Assembly: GCA_002435955.1 (NCBI GenBank)
Contig: DIWZ01000012.1
Coordinates: 3,706-67,705 of the forward strand
Direction of reading: 5' to 3'
Source: Pelobacter sp. UBA6093
Lineage (GTDB): Bacteria > Desulfobacterota > Desulfuromonadia > Desulfuromonadales > Syntrophotaleaceae
Length of the DNA stretch: 64,000 nt
The notes below the pieces were generated by a model. That model saw nothing but the letters and a program-made list of their open reading frames with translations, did no database searches and was not told the origin of the DNA. The translations under genes and the position numbers were made by a program. Numbering within the stretch: the stretch's first letter is position 1; each line of letters begins with the position of its first letter. Shown here in pieces: positions 8,400-16,327 of the stretch.

Positions 8400-8729
8400 C
8401 ACGAGTTCGCGCAAATGCCCTTGGTGGAATTTCCCCACCAGCCCTGTTTAAGACAGGTGGCCTTACCCCGTTTTATCGTTCACTAACCCTCCCTGCCTTC
8501 AGTCCCTTGAAGAAGCGTGCAGCATACCAGGTTGGCGACGATGCGTTAATGCCCGACCTGCGCACTACACAGGCACTTTATGTGTCAGGGACAGTTGTTT
8601 GTTCCTGCGGCCTGCATGCTTTTAACTTCAGATTGCTTACGTGTACCCCCGGCTTGCCCGCGTCAGGAGAAAAAACGCTTTCCTGGCGAATGGCTGGTTG
8701 CGGTTGGAATACGGGCAGTGGAAACCATC

Positions 8730-10037
8730 ATGAATTTTTCTCAGTTCGATCTCGATCCCCAGATTCTTAAAGCTATTACTGAGTGCGGCTACGATGTCCC
8801 GACGCCCATTCAGGTCAAGGCTGTGCCGGAGGCCCTGGCCGGTCGTGACCTTCTTGCCAGTGCTGGCACCGGCACCGGCAAAACCGCAGCTTTCATGCTC
8901 CCCGCTCTGCAACGGCTGGCCACAAAGGGCTCCATGCGTAAAGGCGCTCCCAGGGTCCTGGTGCTGGCACCGACTCGCGAATTGGCCGGCCAGGTTATGG
9001 ATGCGGCACGTACTTACGGAAAATACCTGTCTCTGAAAACGGCAGTGCTGCTTGGCGGCGTCCCGTATCGCGAACAGTTCCGTGCCCTTGCCAAACCCAT
9101 CGACCTTGTGGTGGCCACCCCAGGGCGTCTGCTCGATCATCTGGAACGGCGCAGTATCGATCTGTCCTGTCTGGAATTGCTGATTCTGGACGAGGCCGAT
9201 CGTATGCTGGATATGGGGTTCAAGGAGGACGTCGATAAAGTCTGCGCCATGGCTCCTCGCCAACGCCAGACCATGATGTTCACTGCAACCCTGGGGGCCG
9301 CGATGCAGAAGCTTTCTCTGCAGTTGCTCCACCAGCCGGTGCGGATCGATATCGCCGCCCCCCAAAATGTCGCAAACCACATTGAACAATGCCTGCATGT
9401 GGCCGATAACAGACAACACAAAGATCGGCTTTTGCAGCATTTGTTGAAGGACCCGAATATTTCCCAGGCGATTATTTTTTCCGCCACCAAGCGTGATGCG
9501 GATAGCCTGGCCAAAGACCTGACCGAGCTGGGGTATCGCGCGGCCGCTTTGCATGGCGACATGAATCAGAGCGCGCGTACCCGTACCATTCGCGATTTGC
9601 GCCGCGGCCAGATCCGCCTGCTCGTGGCAACCGACGTGGCGGCTCGCGGACTCGATGTGGCCGGCATCAGTCATGTATTCAACTATGATTTGCCCAAGTT
9701 CGCCGAAGACTATGTGCATCGCATTGGTCGTACCGGCCGGGCCGGTGCTACCGGGGTGGCGATTTCCCTTGCTTCCGGCGCGGAGTTGGATGCCTTGCGC
9801 CGCATCCAGCGTTTTATCGGTCGGGATCTGCCTCGTCAGGAAATCCCCGGGCTTGAACCTGTTCGTACTCTGGAAGCTTCTGCCGGTGGGGCGCGTCAGC
9901 GTCCCAAGGGTGGTGGGCCGGGCCGTACGGGAAAAAGGCCCGGCAAGTTTGTTGCGGCACGCAAGGAGCGATATGAAGGCTCGTCTGACCGTTCCCGCAC
10001 CCGTCCGGCTGCCAGTGCCCGCCAGGGCCGGGCATAA
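8730..10037 (+). CDS. DEAD-box ATP-dependent RNA helicase, RhlE-like
   Basis: A 435-residue RNA helicase. The Q motif (FDLDPQILKAITECGYDVPTPIQ), Walker A ASAGTGTGKTAAF, PTRELA, DEAD (LILDEADRMLDMGF), SAT-like motif FTATLG, and C-terminal helicase motifs VATDVAARGLDV and HRIGRTGRAG are all present. A basic Arg/Gly/Lys-rich tail (about 390-435) would add RNA affinity, as in RhlE. These enzymes unwind short duplexes in ribosome assembly and mRNA decay, often at low temperature. The start is the ATG at 8730; the in-frame extension to 8580 has no support. Confidence 0.93.
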   Translation: MNFSQFDLDPQILKAITECGYDVPTPIQVKAVPEALAGRDLLASAGTGTGKTAAFMLPALQRLATKGSMRKGAPRVLVLAPTRELAGQVMDAARTYGKYLSLKTAVLLGGVPYREQFRALAKPIDLVVATPGRLLDHLERRSIDLSCLELLILDEADRMLDMGFKEDVDKVCAMAPRQRQTMMFTATLGAAMQKLSLQLLHQPVRIDIAAPQNVANHIEQCLHVADNRQHKDRLLQHLLKDPNISQAIIFSATKRDADSLAKDLTELGYRAAALHGDMNQSARTRTIRDLRRGQIRLLVATDVAARGLDVAGISHVFNYDLPKFAEDYVHRIGRTGRAGATGVAISLASGAELDALRRIQRFIGRDLPRQEIPGLEPVRTLEASAGGARQRPKGGGPGRTGKRPGKFVAARKERYEGSSDRSRTRPAASARQGRA

Positions 10038-10107
10038 AACATCTTTTTCGGGTGAGCCGTTGAGGCTGAGCCACCGCCTGCCTTCAAGGTGACACGACCT
10101 GATTTTC

Positions 10108-10144
10108 GACCGCACTTCCTGCTGGAGGTGCGGTCTTTTTTTTG
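10108..10144 (+). terminator. Intrinsic terminator after the helicase gene
   Basis: An 8-bp stem, gaccgcac (10108-10115) with gtgcggtc (10128-10135), is followed by nine T residues. It lies 70 bases after the helicase stop and separates it from hsp20. Confidence 0.9.
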
Positions 10145-10268
10145 TCGTTTTGTTCAAAGATTCGGGTGGTTGCAAAATGTCTGAACGCTGCTAACCTTTC
10201 ACCTGTGGACGACTCATGCGCCGGATGGTCCGGCGGCTCAACGATTTGGTCACTGTGCGGAGGTAGCC

Positions 10269-10763
10269 GTGGCAAAAAAAGACAAGAAGAATGAAGACAA
10301 GGAGATTCTGGTTCCTGAAAAGGCGGAATTGGTTTCTCCGTTTGAGGAGATGGAGCGCTGGCTCGGGGATTTCATGAATCGCCCGTTTTTCTCACCCATG
10401 TGGATGCCGCGTTTCCATCTGTCGCAAATGCAGCCGGTTTCCCCGTCCGTAGATATTTATGAAGAGGCGGATGCTGTGGTGGTCAAGGCGGAATTGCCTG
10501 GCATTGGCAAGGAGGATGTGGAAGTTGATATTTCGGATAATGTCTTGACCATTTCAGGCGAGAAGCGGTCGGAAGGCAAAGTCGAGCGGAAAGACTATCA
10601 TCGTATCGAGCGTTCCTACGGGAGTTTTTCGCGTACGCTGCGCTTGCCCGGAGAGGTTGTGTCCGACCAGGCCAAGGCGTCCTTTGAAAACGGCGTGCTG
10701 AAAATACGCATTCCCAAGACCGAGGCCGCCAAGCAGAAAAAACGCAAAATCGAGATCGAATAA
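10269..10763 (+). CDS. Hsp20/alpha-crystallin small heat-shock protein
   Basis: A 164-residue small heat-shock protein, an ATP-independent holdase. A variable charged N-terminus (MAKKDKKNEDK...) is followed by the alpha-crystallin domain (about 55-150), with the usual VVVKAELPGI, LTISGEKR and ASFENGVLKIRIPK segments; the IRIPK region includes the C-terminal I-x-I-type anchor. The start is GTG at 10269 with CGGAGG upstream. A weak promoter candidate (TTGCAA at 10170, TAACCT at 10192, 16-base spacer) lies about 70 bases upstream; I found no sigma-32 or CIRCE element. Confidence 0.92.
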   Translation: MAKKDKKNEDKEILVPEKAELVSPFEEMERWLGDFMNRPFFSPMWMPRFHLSQMQPVSPSVDIYEEADAVVVKAELPGIGKEDVEVDISDNVLTISGEKRSEGKVERKDYHRIERSYGSFSRTLRLPGEVVSDQAKASFENGVLKIRIPKTEAAKQKKRKIEIE

Positions 10764-11031
10764 CGATTTTCCGCAGAGATGCGGCCATGAGTAGCCGGAT
10801 ATGATGTAAACGAATCTCCATTATGATGTGTGGAAAAAATTCTTTAAGAAGTCGTGAAAAAATTCTTGATTTTTTCGTCAGGGATGTGATAGAAGGAGAC
10901 AACTTAAGTAAGTTTGTGTAGATTTGCAAGTCGAGCAGATTGGTCGTCAGTCGATTTTGAGCCGCACGGACCTTTTTGGGATGTGGGGCTTTTTACTTAA
11001 GGACAACGCAAATCCTGCACAACCAAAAACG

Positions 11032-11043
11032 CCCCCGCGGGGG
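11032..11043. promoter_or_regulatory. 12-bp perfect GC palindrome beside the csp ribosome binding site
   Basis: cccccgcggggg is self-complementary and ends directly against aaagaggaag, the ribosome binding site of the cold-shock gene (ATG at 11058). It lies at the end of a possible leader in the 294-base gap 10764-11057, which has no other gene. A structure here could gate ribosome access. The stem as written leaves little loop, so it may form only with 1-2 bp opened. Confidence 0.55.
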
Positions 11044-11057
11044 AAAGAGGAAGAAAA

Positions 11058-11258
11058 ATGGCAGAAGGTACTGTTAAGTGGTTTAATGACGCAAAAGGTT
11101 TCGGTTTTATTGAGCAGGACAATGGCCCCGACGTGTTCGTGCACTTCTCGGCCATCCAGGGTGACGGTTTCAAATCCCTGGCTGAAGGCGACCGGGTCAG
11201 CTTTGATGTTGTCCAGGGTCAGAAGGGTCCCCAGTCGGCCAACGTGCGGAAGATCTAA
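11058..11258 (+). CDS. CspA-family cold-shock protein
   Basis: A 66-residue single OB-fold nucleic-acid chaperone. The RNP1 motif KGFGFIEQD and the RNP2 motif VFVHFSAI are present with the flanking GTVKWFN start and the ANVRKI end. Such proteins melt mRNA secondary structure; some are cold-induced, others constitutive. AGAGGAAGAAAA precedes the ATG. It has its own terminator downstream, so it is a monocistronic unit between hsp20 and the opposing small gene. Confidence 0.96.
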   Translation: MAEGTVKWFNDAKGFGFIEQDNGPDVFVHFSAIQGDGFKSLAEGDRVSFDVVQGQKGPQSANVRKI

Positions 11259-11332
11259 TTCCGTATTTGGCATGTAAGACAAAATTGCTGTTGCCTGCCG
11301 GCGAGTGAGTCAACCTCGCGGGCAGTGATTAG

Positions 11333-11369
11333 AAAAGGGTTCGCGGTTTTTGACCGCGAACCCTTTTTT
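11333..11369. terminator. Strong intrinsic terminator, likely bidirectional
   Basis: An 11-bp stem, gggttcgcggt (11337-11347) with accgcgaaccc (11353-11363), is flanked by AAAA on the left and TTTTTT on the right. It can end both the csp transcript and the opposing gene at 11429-11683. A second hairpin (11295-11305 with 11315-11325) lies just upstream. Confidence 0.9.
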
Positions 11370-11428
11370 CGTAGGAAGACGCTTTTGCGGGGGGTAGGGG
11401 GGTGGGTTGTTTGTCCTGTCCCCGAAGG

Positions 11429-11683
11429 TTATTCTGTAGTCTGTCGATCCATGTTGTAGGAATTGATTTCCTGCCATTTATGCACATACCCAACGGGCAG
11501 TTCACATCCTTCCTGGTGATCGAGCTCCTTGATGGCAGCGTCCAGTTGTTGTAACAGCATGATGCCTTCCTCCTGATGTCCGGGGAAGTGCGGTCCCAGC
11601 ATGTGCCGGGTATAGGTCCGTGCAATGCGCTCCATGTTTTCCAGCGCTTCCATCCTGTTCTGACTGCTCCTTGATGTGGCCAT
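11429..11683 (-). CDS. Small protein of unknown function (84 aa)
   Basis: I do not recognise this family. The protein is hydrophilic and helical, without signal peptide or membrane segment, and starts MATSRSSQNRMEALENMERI. The ATG at 11683 was chosen because AGGAGAG lies five bases upstream on the minus strand; the longer frame from 11722 has no such site. A short HMLGPHFPGHQEEG segment carries three His residues. It converges on the cold-shock gene with a shared terminator and has no operon partner. Confidence 0.65.
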   Translation of the reverse strand: MATSRSSQNRMEALENMERIARTYTRHMLGPHFPGHQEEGIMLLQQLDAAIKELDHQEGCELPVGYVHKWQEINSYNMDRQTTE

Positions 11684-11788
11684 AACGCTCTCCTTTCTTT
11701 TTGATACCATTATAGTATACATCTGAATGTAGGGCGATCAACGTCAGGCGGGACGCAGGAATGACCCGTAAATGGGGATAACCACAAC

Positions 11789-12802
11789 GTGGATGGATTT
11801 TTTTATTTGGATAATTGGGGTGCTGCGTCGGTTTTTCTTGCGGGATTTCTTCTGGCCGGTTTGCTGTTTCGGGTCAGGTTGCGTCGCAGGCTCCTCTGGC
11901 ATGAACGGAATCGGAGGGTGGATTGTTTTCGCCTCATGGTCGATTCCGCGGGGGAAGGCATTTGGCTTTTGGGGGCATCCGCCCATATTCTGTATGCGAA
12001 TCACCGTATTGCCGAGATGTTGGATGTGCCGTCGGAGGCAATGATGGGGAAACCCCTCTTTCATTTCGTCGATTCGCAGGAACGTCCCCTGGTCGAAAAC
12101 CATTTCAAGCGCTCCCGGCTGCAACGCGATGAGCATTTTGAAGTGCGTTTGCGGAAGTCCGGTGGCGGATCGATATGGACGCTCGTTGCCAGTCGGTTGT
12201 TGGCAGGGTCAAATGGTGTTGCGATTGGAACTTTATGGATTGTTACGGATATTTCCGATCGCAAGGAGCGTGAAAAGATTGCCTGCCACCTGACGCAACG
12301 TGACTCCCTGACGGGATTGCCGAATCGCACCTTGCTCTTTGACCGGATCATGCAGGACATTGGCAGGGCGAGTCGGTACGATCGACACGTTGCTATTCTT
12401 TTTCTCGACCTGGACCGTTTTAAGCCGGTAAACGACAAGTTTGGACATGCCGCAGGGGATCAGGTGCTGCAAGAGGTGGCGCGGCGGATTGCTTCCAGGG
12501 TGAGGCGGATAGACACCGTCGCGCGGTTCGGCGGTGATGAATTTGTAGTGGTGCTGCCAGACCTTGCCAGTCCGGATGAGGTTGAGCCGGTTGCCGAGGT
12601 GTTGGTTGCCTTGCTGAATGAGCCTGTTTCCACCGGGGATTGGGAGTGTGCTGTCGGGGTCAGTATCGGAGTCTCGTTGTTTCCCGAGGATGGACGATCC
12701 GGCGCGGATTTGATTGATAAAGCCGATATGGCAATGTATGCTGTCAAACAGGCAGGCGGGGGCGGGTATGGCCGGTATGCCGCAAAGGTTGAAGCGGAGT
12801 GA
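11789..12802 (+). CDS. PAS-GGDEF diguanylate cyclase
   Basis: A 337-residue protein predicted to make cyclic di-GMP from two GTP. One N-terminal membrane helix (about 9-27) is followed by a PAS domain (about 48-160) and a GGDEF domain (about 175-330). The active site is intact (ARFGGDEFVVV), and an inhibitory I-site RRID lies exactly five residues before GGDEF, so product inhibition is expected. There is no EAL domain. The start is GTG at 11789 with GGGGAT upstream. The MSHA assembly ATPase in this window has a c-di-GMP-binding type N-terminus, so a link between the two is plausible but untested. Confidence 0.9.
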   Translation: MDGFFYLDNWGAASVFLAGFLLAGLLFRVRLRRRLLWHERNRRVDCFRLMVDSAGEGIWLLGASAHILYANHRIAEMLDVPSEAMMGKPLFHFVDSQERPLVENHFKRSRLQRDEHFEVRLRKSGGGSIWTLVASRLLAGSNGVAIGTLWIVTDISDRKEREKIACHLTQRDSLTGLPNRTLLFDRIMQDIGRASRYDRHVAILFLDLDRFKPVNDKFGHAAGDQVLQEVARRIASRVRRIDTVARFGGDEFVVVLPDLASPDEVEPVAEVLVALLNEPVSTGDWECAVGVSIGVSLFPEDGRSGADLIDKADMAMYAVKQAGGGGYGRYAAKVEAE

Positions 12803-12907
12803 GGTTGTCTTACGCGGTTGAATTCAGGGTTGTTTTCCCGGAGTTGTTTGGGGGAGAACAAAATGCTTTACATGGCCACAGCAGTTGTTGTATTCTTCCC
12901 AGCCTGC

Positions 12908-12995
<88 letters not shown>

Positions 12996-13030
12996 TTAAT
13001 TTTACCCTTCAATCGGGTCTTTGCCGATAG

Positions 13031-13140
13031 AAGTGACAGCCGGGTCCTGCGCAACGGACGGCCGCCAACCCCGTCAGGCCCGGGAGGGAGCAGCGGTAAC
13101 GGCCTCAGCCGTGTGCCGCGGGTCAGCCTGGCTGTCACTT
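13031..13140 (+). ncRNA. ffs: Signal recognition particle RNA, small (4.5S) type
   Basis: Bases 13031-13041 pair with 13130-13140 to close one long hairpin of 110 nt. The apex contains the SRP54/Ffh-binding signature GTCAGGCCCGGGAGGGAGCA (13073-13092) with its AGCAGC half. This is the short bacterial SRP RNA without an Alu domain. It sits between tRNA-Ser and dnaX, and a run of six T (13152-13157) follows as a likely end. Confidence 0.95.
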
Positions 13141-13203
13141 GTGTCGGCAATCTTTTTTGCCCCACCGAGCGCATTCCTATAAATACGGAGATCCTTGCAC
13201 TTC

Positions 13204-14973
13204 ATGTCTTACCTGGTACTGGCTCGCAAGTATCGGCCCCAGAGTTTTGAAGACCTGGTCGGACAGGAACATGTCAGCCAAACCCTGGGCAACGCCATAA
13301 AAACCGGGCGGGTTCATCATGCCTTCCTTTTTACGGGAGCGCGCGGGGTGGGCAAAACCTCAGCTGCGCGTATTTTCGCCAAAGCCCTTAACTGTGAGCA
13401 AGGGTTGTCCTCGCAGCCATGTAACGTTTGCCAATCTTGTCTGGAAATTTCTTCCGGGCAGGGGCTCGATGTCTTCGAAATAGATGGTGCATCCAATACC
13501 GGGGTCGACGATGTCCGCGAATTGCGCGAAAATATTCGTTACCTTCCTTCCCGTTCCCGCTACAAGATTTTTATTATCGATGAAGTCCATATGCTCTCCA
13601 TCAACGCCTTCAATGCCTTGCTGAAGACGTTGGAAGAGCCACCCTCACACGCCAAGTTTATATTTGCCACTACCGAACCTCACAAAATACCTATAACTAT
13701 TTTGTCGCGTTGCCAGCGATTTGATTTTCGTAAAATCCCTCTTCCGTTAATAATCACCAGACTGAAAGAGATTGCCTCGGCAGAAAATATCCAGGTATCC
13801 GAGCGTTCTCTCGGGCTAGTCGCTCGGCGCGGCGAAGGCAGTATGCGTGATGCCCTGTCAACTTTCGATCAGGTTATTGCTTTTTGTGGCGAAACAGTCG
13901 GTGATGAGGATGTGCAGGGACTGCTGGGGATGGTTGATCGCAGGCTGTTGCTCGATACCCTGGAAGGGATTCTCGGGCACGACAGTCGAAGGGTCTTGCA
14001 GAGTGTACGGCGGGTCGACGATTTGGGGCATTCTTTCCGACAATTTTGTCGGGAGCTGGTAGAAGCGTTTCGCTCCCTGGTCGTTCTGAAAGTCGTTCCG
14101 GATCCTGAAGGTCTGCTGGATGGTGCCCCGGATGAACTGGAGGAATTGCGACGTTTGGCCGGTGCGGTGGAACTTGAAGACCTGGAACGGGCCGTGACGG
14201 TGCTGATTCGAACCGAAGGGGATCTGGCCGGATCATCGTTTCCGCGCCTGGCCCTGGAGATGGCTTTGGTCAGGCTGGCGCATCTGCCTGCCGGTCGCGA
14301 GGTTGCAACGCTGGTGCGACAGATGGAAGATCTGCAGCGCCGTCTTGATTCGAAGGCGCCGGTTGTGGAGCGCCCGGCCACGACGAGTTTTGAGCGCCCG
14401 GTCGCGTCGAGCGCTGAACGCTCACCCACGGCCAACCCTGAAAAGCCGGTGCCTGGAAACGTTGAACAAGTTGCCGCCACCGCACCGCCCGTAGGGGTTC
14501 GTACCCCTCCTGTTGGGGAGGTCAGTCCCGATGGCGATGGGCGACACGGTTGGCAAGACCTGGTTCAGCTGGTAAGAAAAGAGCGTCCGCGCCTGGGCGG
14601 CGTCCTTGAACATGGCCGGCTTTTGGTGCTTGAACTGCCGGTCGTGGAACTCGGGTTTGTTGAGGGATCTTTTCATCTGTTGCAGATGCAGGGCGCCGAA
14701 TTGCAAACCGCATTCTCGAAAATCGCCGAGGATTTTTTTGGACAATCCATATCATTGAAGGTTGTGGCGTTACGAGAACAGGATCAGGCGGATGTGCCGC
14801 CCTCCCTGGCCGAAGAGCGTCAGGCTCGCGAGAGCACTCAGCGCAATCGGGTCAGGGACGAAGCATTGGCACATCCCGGCATTCAGGCGGTGCAGAAGAT
14901 CCTTGGTGGGGATGTCGTGCAGGTCAAGCCTCTTCGTGAGGGTACGGATCTGGAACACAAGGATCGTAAATGA
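13204..14973 (+). CDS. dnaX: DNA polymerase III subunit gamma/tau
   Basis: A 589-residue clamp-loader ATPase. Walker A is GARGVGKT (45-52), a zinc-binding module uses C64, C73, C76 and C79, and Walker B is IIDEVHML near residue 125, followed by the SRC motif (ILSRCQRFDF). Domain III follows, then a Pro/Glu-rich linker (about 390-445) and a tau-like C-terminal domain. The start ATG at 13204 (MSYLVLARKYRPQ) is the family's usual N-terminus; the TTG at 13195 is rejected. I saw no clear slippery frameshift heptamer, so a separate gamma form cannot be claimed. It heads the dnaX-ybaB-recR run. Confidence 0.96.
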   Translation: MSYLVLARKYRPQSFEDLVGQEHVSQTLGNAIKTGRVHHAFLFTGARGVGKTSAARIFAKALNCEQGLSSQPCNVCQSCLEISSGQGLDVFEIDGASNTGVDDVRELRENIRYLPSRSRYKIFIIDEVHMLSINAFNALLKTLEEPPSHAKFIFATTEPHKIPITILSRCQRFDFRKIPLPLIITRLKEIASAENIQVSERSLGLVARRGEGSMRDALSTFDQVIAFCGETVGDEDVQGLLGMVDRRLLLDTLEGILGHDSRRVLQSVRRVDDLGHSFRQFCRELVEAFRSLVVLKVVPDPEGLLDGAPDELEELRRLAGAVELEDLERAVTVLIRTEGDLAGSSFPRLALEMALVRLAHLPAGREVATLVRQMEDLQRRLDSKAPVVERPATTSFERPVASSAERSPTANPEKPVPGNVEQVAATAPPVGVRTPPVGEVSPDGDGRHGWQDLVQLVRKERPRLGGVLEHGRLLVLELPVVELGFVEGSFHLLQMQGAELQTAFSKIAEDFFGQSISLKVVALREQDQADVPPSLAEERQARESTQRNRVRDEALAHPGIQAVQKILGGDVVQVKPLREGTDLEHKDRK

Positions 14974-15110
14974 GACAGGTGGGCGGGCAGAAACGAATTT
15001 ACGAACGCACCAATCTTGATGCTTTCGCAAAATCCTTTTAGGCTGGGTAGGCAAAAATACATCAGGAAAAATAGATCGCCGCGATCCGGGCGGCCCGGGA
15101 GGTTGCTGTT

Positions 15111-15425
15111 ATGGCAAAAGGTTTGGGTAATATCATGAAGCAGGCGCAGCTCATGCAGCAGAAGATGGAGCGCATGCAGCAGGAGTTGGAAACCCGTCAA
15201 GTGGAAGCTTCGGCTGGTGGCGGCATGGTCACAGCCGTGGTCAACGGGCGGCAGCAGTTGGTTGATTTGAAGATTGAAGCCAGTGTGGTTGATCCCGAAG
15301 ATGTCGACATGCTTCAGGACCTGGTGTTGGCAGCTGTCAACGAAGCGCTCAAAAAGAGCCAGGACATGGCTCAGGAGGAGATGAGCAAGTTGACGGGCGG
15401 ATTGAATATCCCCGGGCTGATGTAG
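15111..15425 (+). CDS. ybaB: YbaB/EbfC nucleoid-associated protein
   Basis: A 104-residue small DNA-binding protein that forms tweezer-like dimers on the nucleoid. The N-terminal helix is Met/Gln-rich (NIMKQAQLMQQKMERMQQEL), followed by the conserved GGGMVTAVVNGRQQLVDLKI strand region and the VLAAVNEALKKSQ helix. Its place between dnaX and recR is conserved across many bacteria and supports the call. Confidence 0.95.
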   Translation: MAKGLGNIMKQAQLMQQKMERMQQELETRQVEASAGGGMVTAVVNGRQQLVDLKIEASVVDPEDVDMLQDLVLAAVNEALKKSQDMAQEEMSKLTGGLNIPGLM

Positions 15426-15524
15426 TTTTCTCGAGGCAAGTTTGCCTGGGGTGAAAAAAAATTTTTTATCCCGAAAATACAATAGAACGTTATTTCAAAA
15501 TACGTTGTCATAGTAATTAACAAC

Positions 15525-16124
15525 ATGGTAAAATTTACTCCATCGTTTAATCGGCTCGTCGGTGAGCTCGCCAAACTGCCAGGTATCGGCAGAAAAACGG
15601 CCGCCAGGCTGGCCCTTTTTATTCTTCGGCAGACTCCTGAGGAGTCTCTTGCGCTCGCGGATGCCATTAAGGAACTGAAAGAACGAACCCGGTTTTGCTC
15701 ACGCTGTTTTCATTTTACGGAAGACGATCCCTGTCCATTGTGTACCGATGTGGGCCGAGATGATCAATTGATCTGCGTTGTTGAAGAACCCCAGGATGTC
15801 ATAGCCATCGAGCGCAGCCGTTCTTACCGGGGGAGATACCATGTTTTGCATGGGGCACTTTCTCCGTTGGACGGCATAGGTCCGGATGATTTGAAAATTG
15901 ATGCTCTGCTCAAGAGGTTGCAGCAGAACGATGTTAAAGAAGTCCTCCTGGCAACCAATTTTGACGTAGAAGGCGAGGCTACCGCTCTGTATCTGGCAAA
16001 ACTTATCAGGCCGATGGGGGTCAGGGTGACCCGCTTGGCGCACGGTATTCCCACTGGCAGTGATCTGGAATATGTGGATGAGGCGACTGTCAATCACGCG
16101 GTCGAGGGTCGACGAGAATTGTGA
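15525..16124 (+). CDS. recR: Recombination mediator RecR
   Basis: A 199-residue RecR. An N-terminal helix-hairpin-helix (LAKLPGIGRKTAARLA), a C4 zinc finger (CSRCFHFTEDDPCPLC), a Toprim domain (ICVVEEPQDVIAIE... LLATNFDVEGEATALYL) and the C-terminal Walker B-like end (VTRLAHGIPTGSDLEYVDEATV) are all visible. It works with RecO (and RecF) to load RecA on gapped DNA. The ribosome binding site before the ATG at 15525 is weak; the upstream 99 bases are A/T-rich. Confidence 0.97.
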   Translation: MVKFTPSFNRLVGELAKLPGIGRKTAARLALFILRQTPEESLALADAIKELKERTRFCSRCFHFTEDDPCPLCTDVGRDDQLICVVEEPQDVIAIERSRSYRGRYHVLHGALSPLDGIGPDDLKIDALLKRLQQNDVKEVLLATNFDVEGEATALYLAKLIRPMGVRVTRLAHGIPTGSDLEYVDEATVNHAVEGRREL

Positions 16125-16160
16125 GTTTTAACAAATAGGCAAACGTTTTGCATTACGCTT

Positions 16161-16194
16161 GGCCGGCGAGGGCCTTTGCCGGCCTCGTTTTGTT
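16161..16194 (+). terminator. Intrinsic terminator after recR
   Basis: ggccggc (16161-16167) pairs with gccggcc (16178-16184), followed by tcgttttgtt. It closes the dnaX-ybaB-recR transcript. The rest of the gap to 16327 is an unassigned leader of the next gene, ending in AAGGAGG. Confidence 0.75.
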
Positions 16195-16327
16195 GAGTAA
16201 AAAACTTTCTTGTTGCGCCGGAATGGCCGAGCAGGAAAGACGCGATATGTGTACCCGGAACGTAGTTTTAAACTATTGAAACAGTTAATTCAGGTCTTAG
16301 ATCGAAATGATCCACAAGGAGGAAACA

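Noticed and set aside
8415..8486. 23-codon open frame in the helicase leader as a leader peptide
   Set aside because: No ribosome site precedes the ATG, and the composition has no run of a regulatory amino acid.
13204..14973. Programmed frameshift in dnaX giving a gamma form
   Set aside because: No A-AAA-AAG type slippery heptamer with a following stem was found in the linker region.
16195..16327. PFOR leader considered as a riboswitch (GEMM or similar)
   Set aside because: None of the conserved core sequences of the known classes could be matched; only a normal ribosome site is evident.
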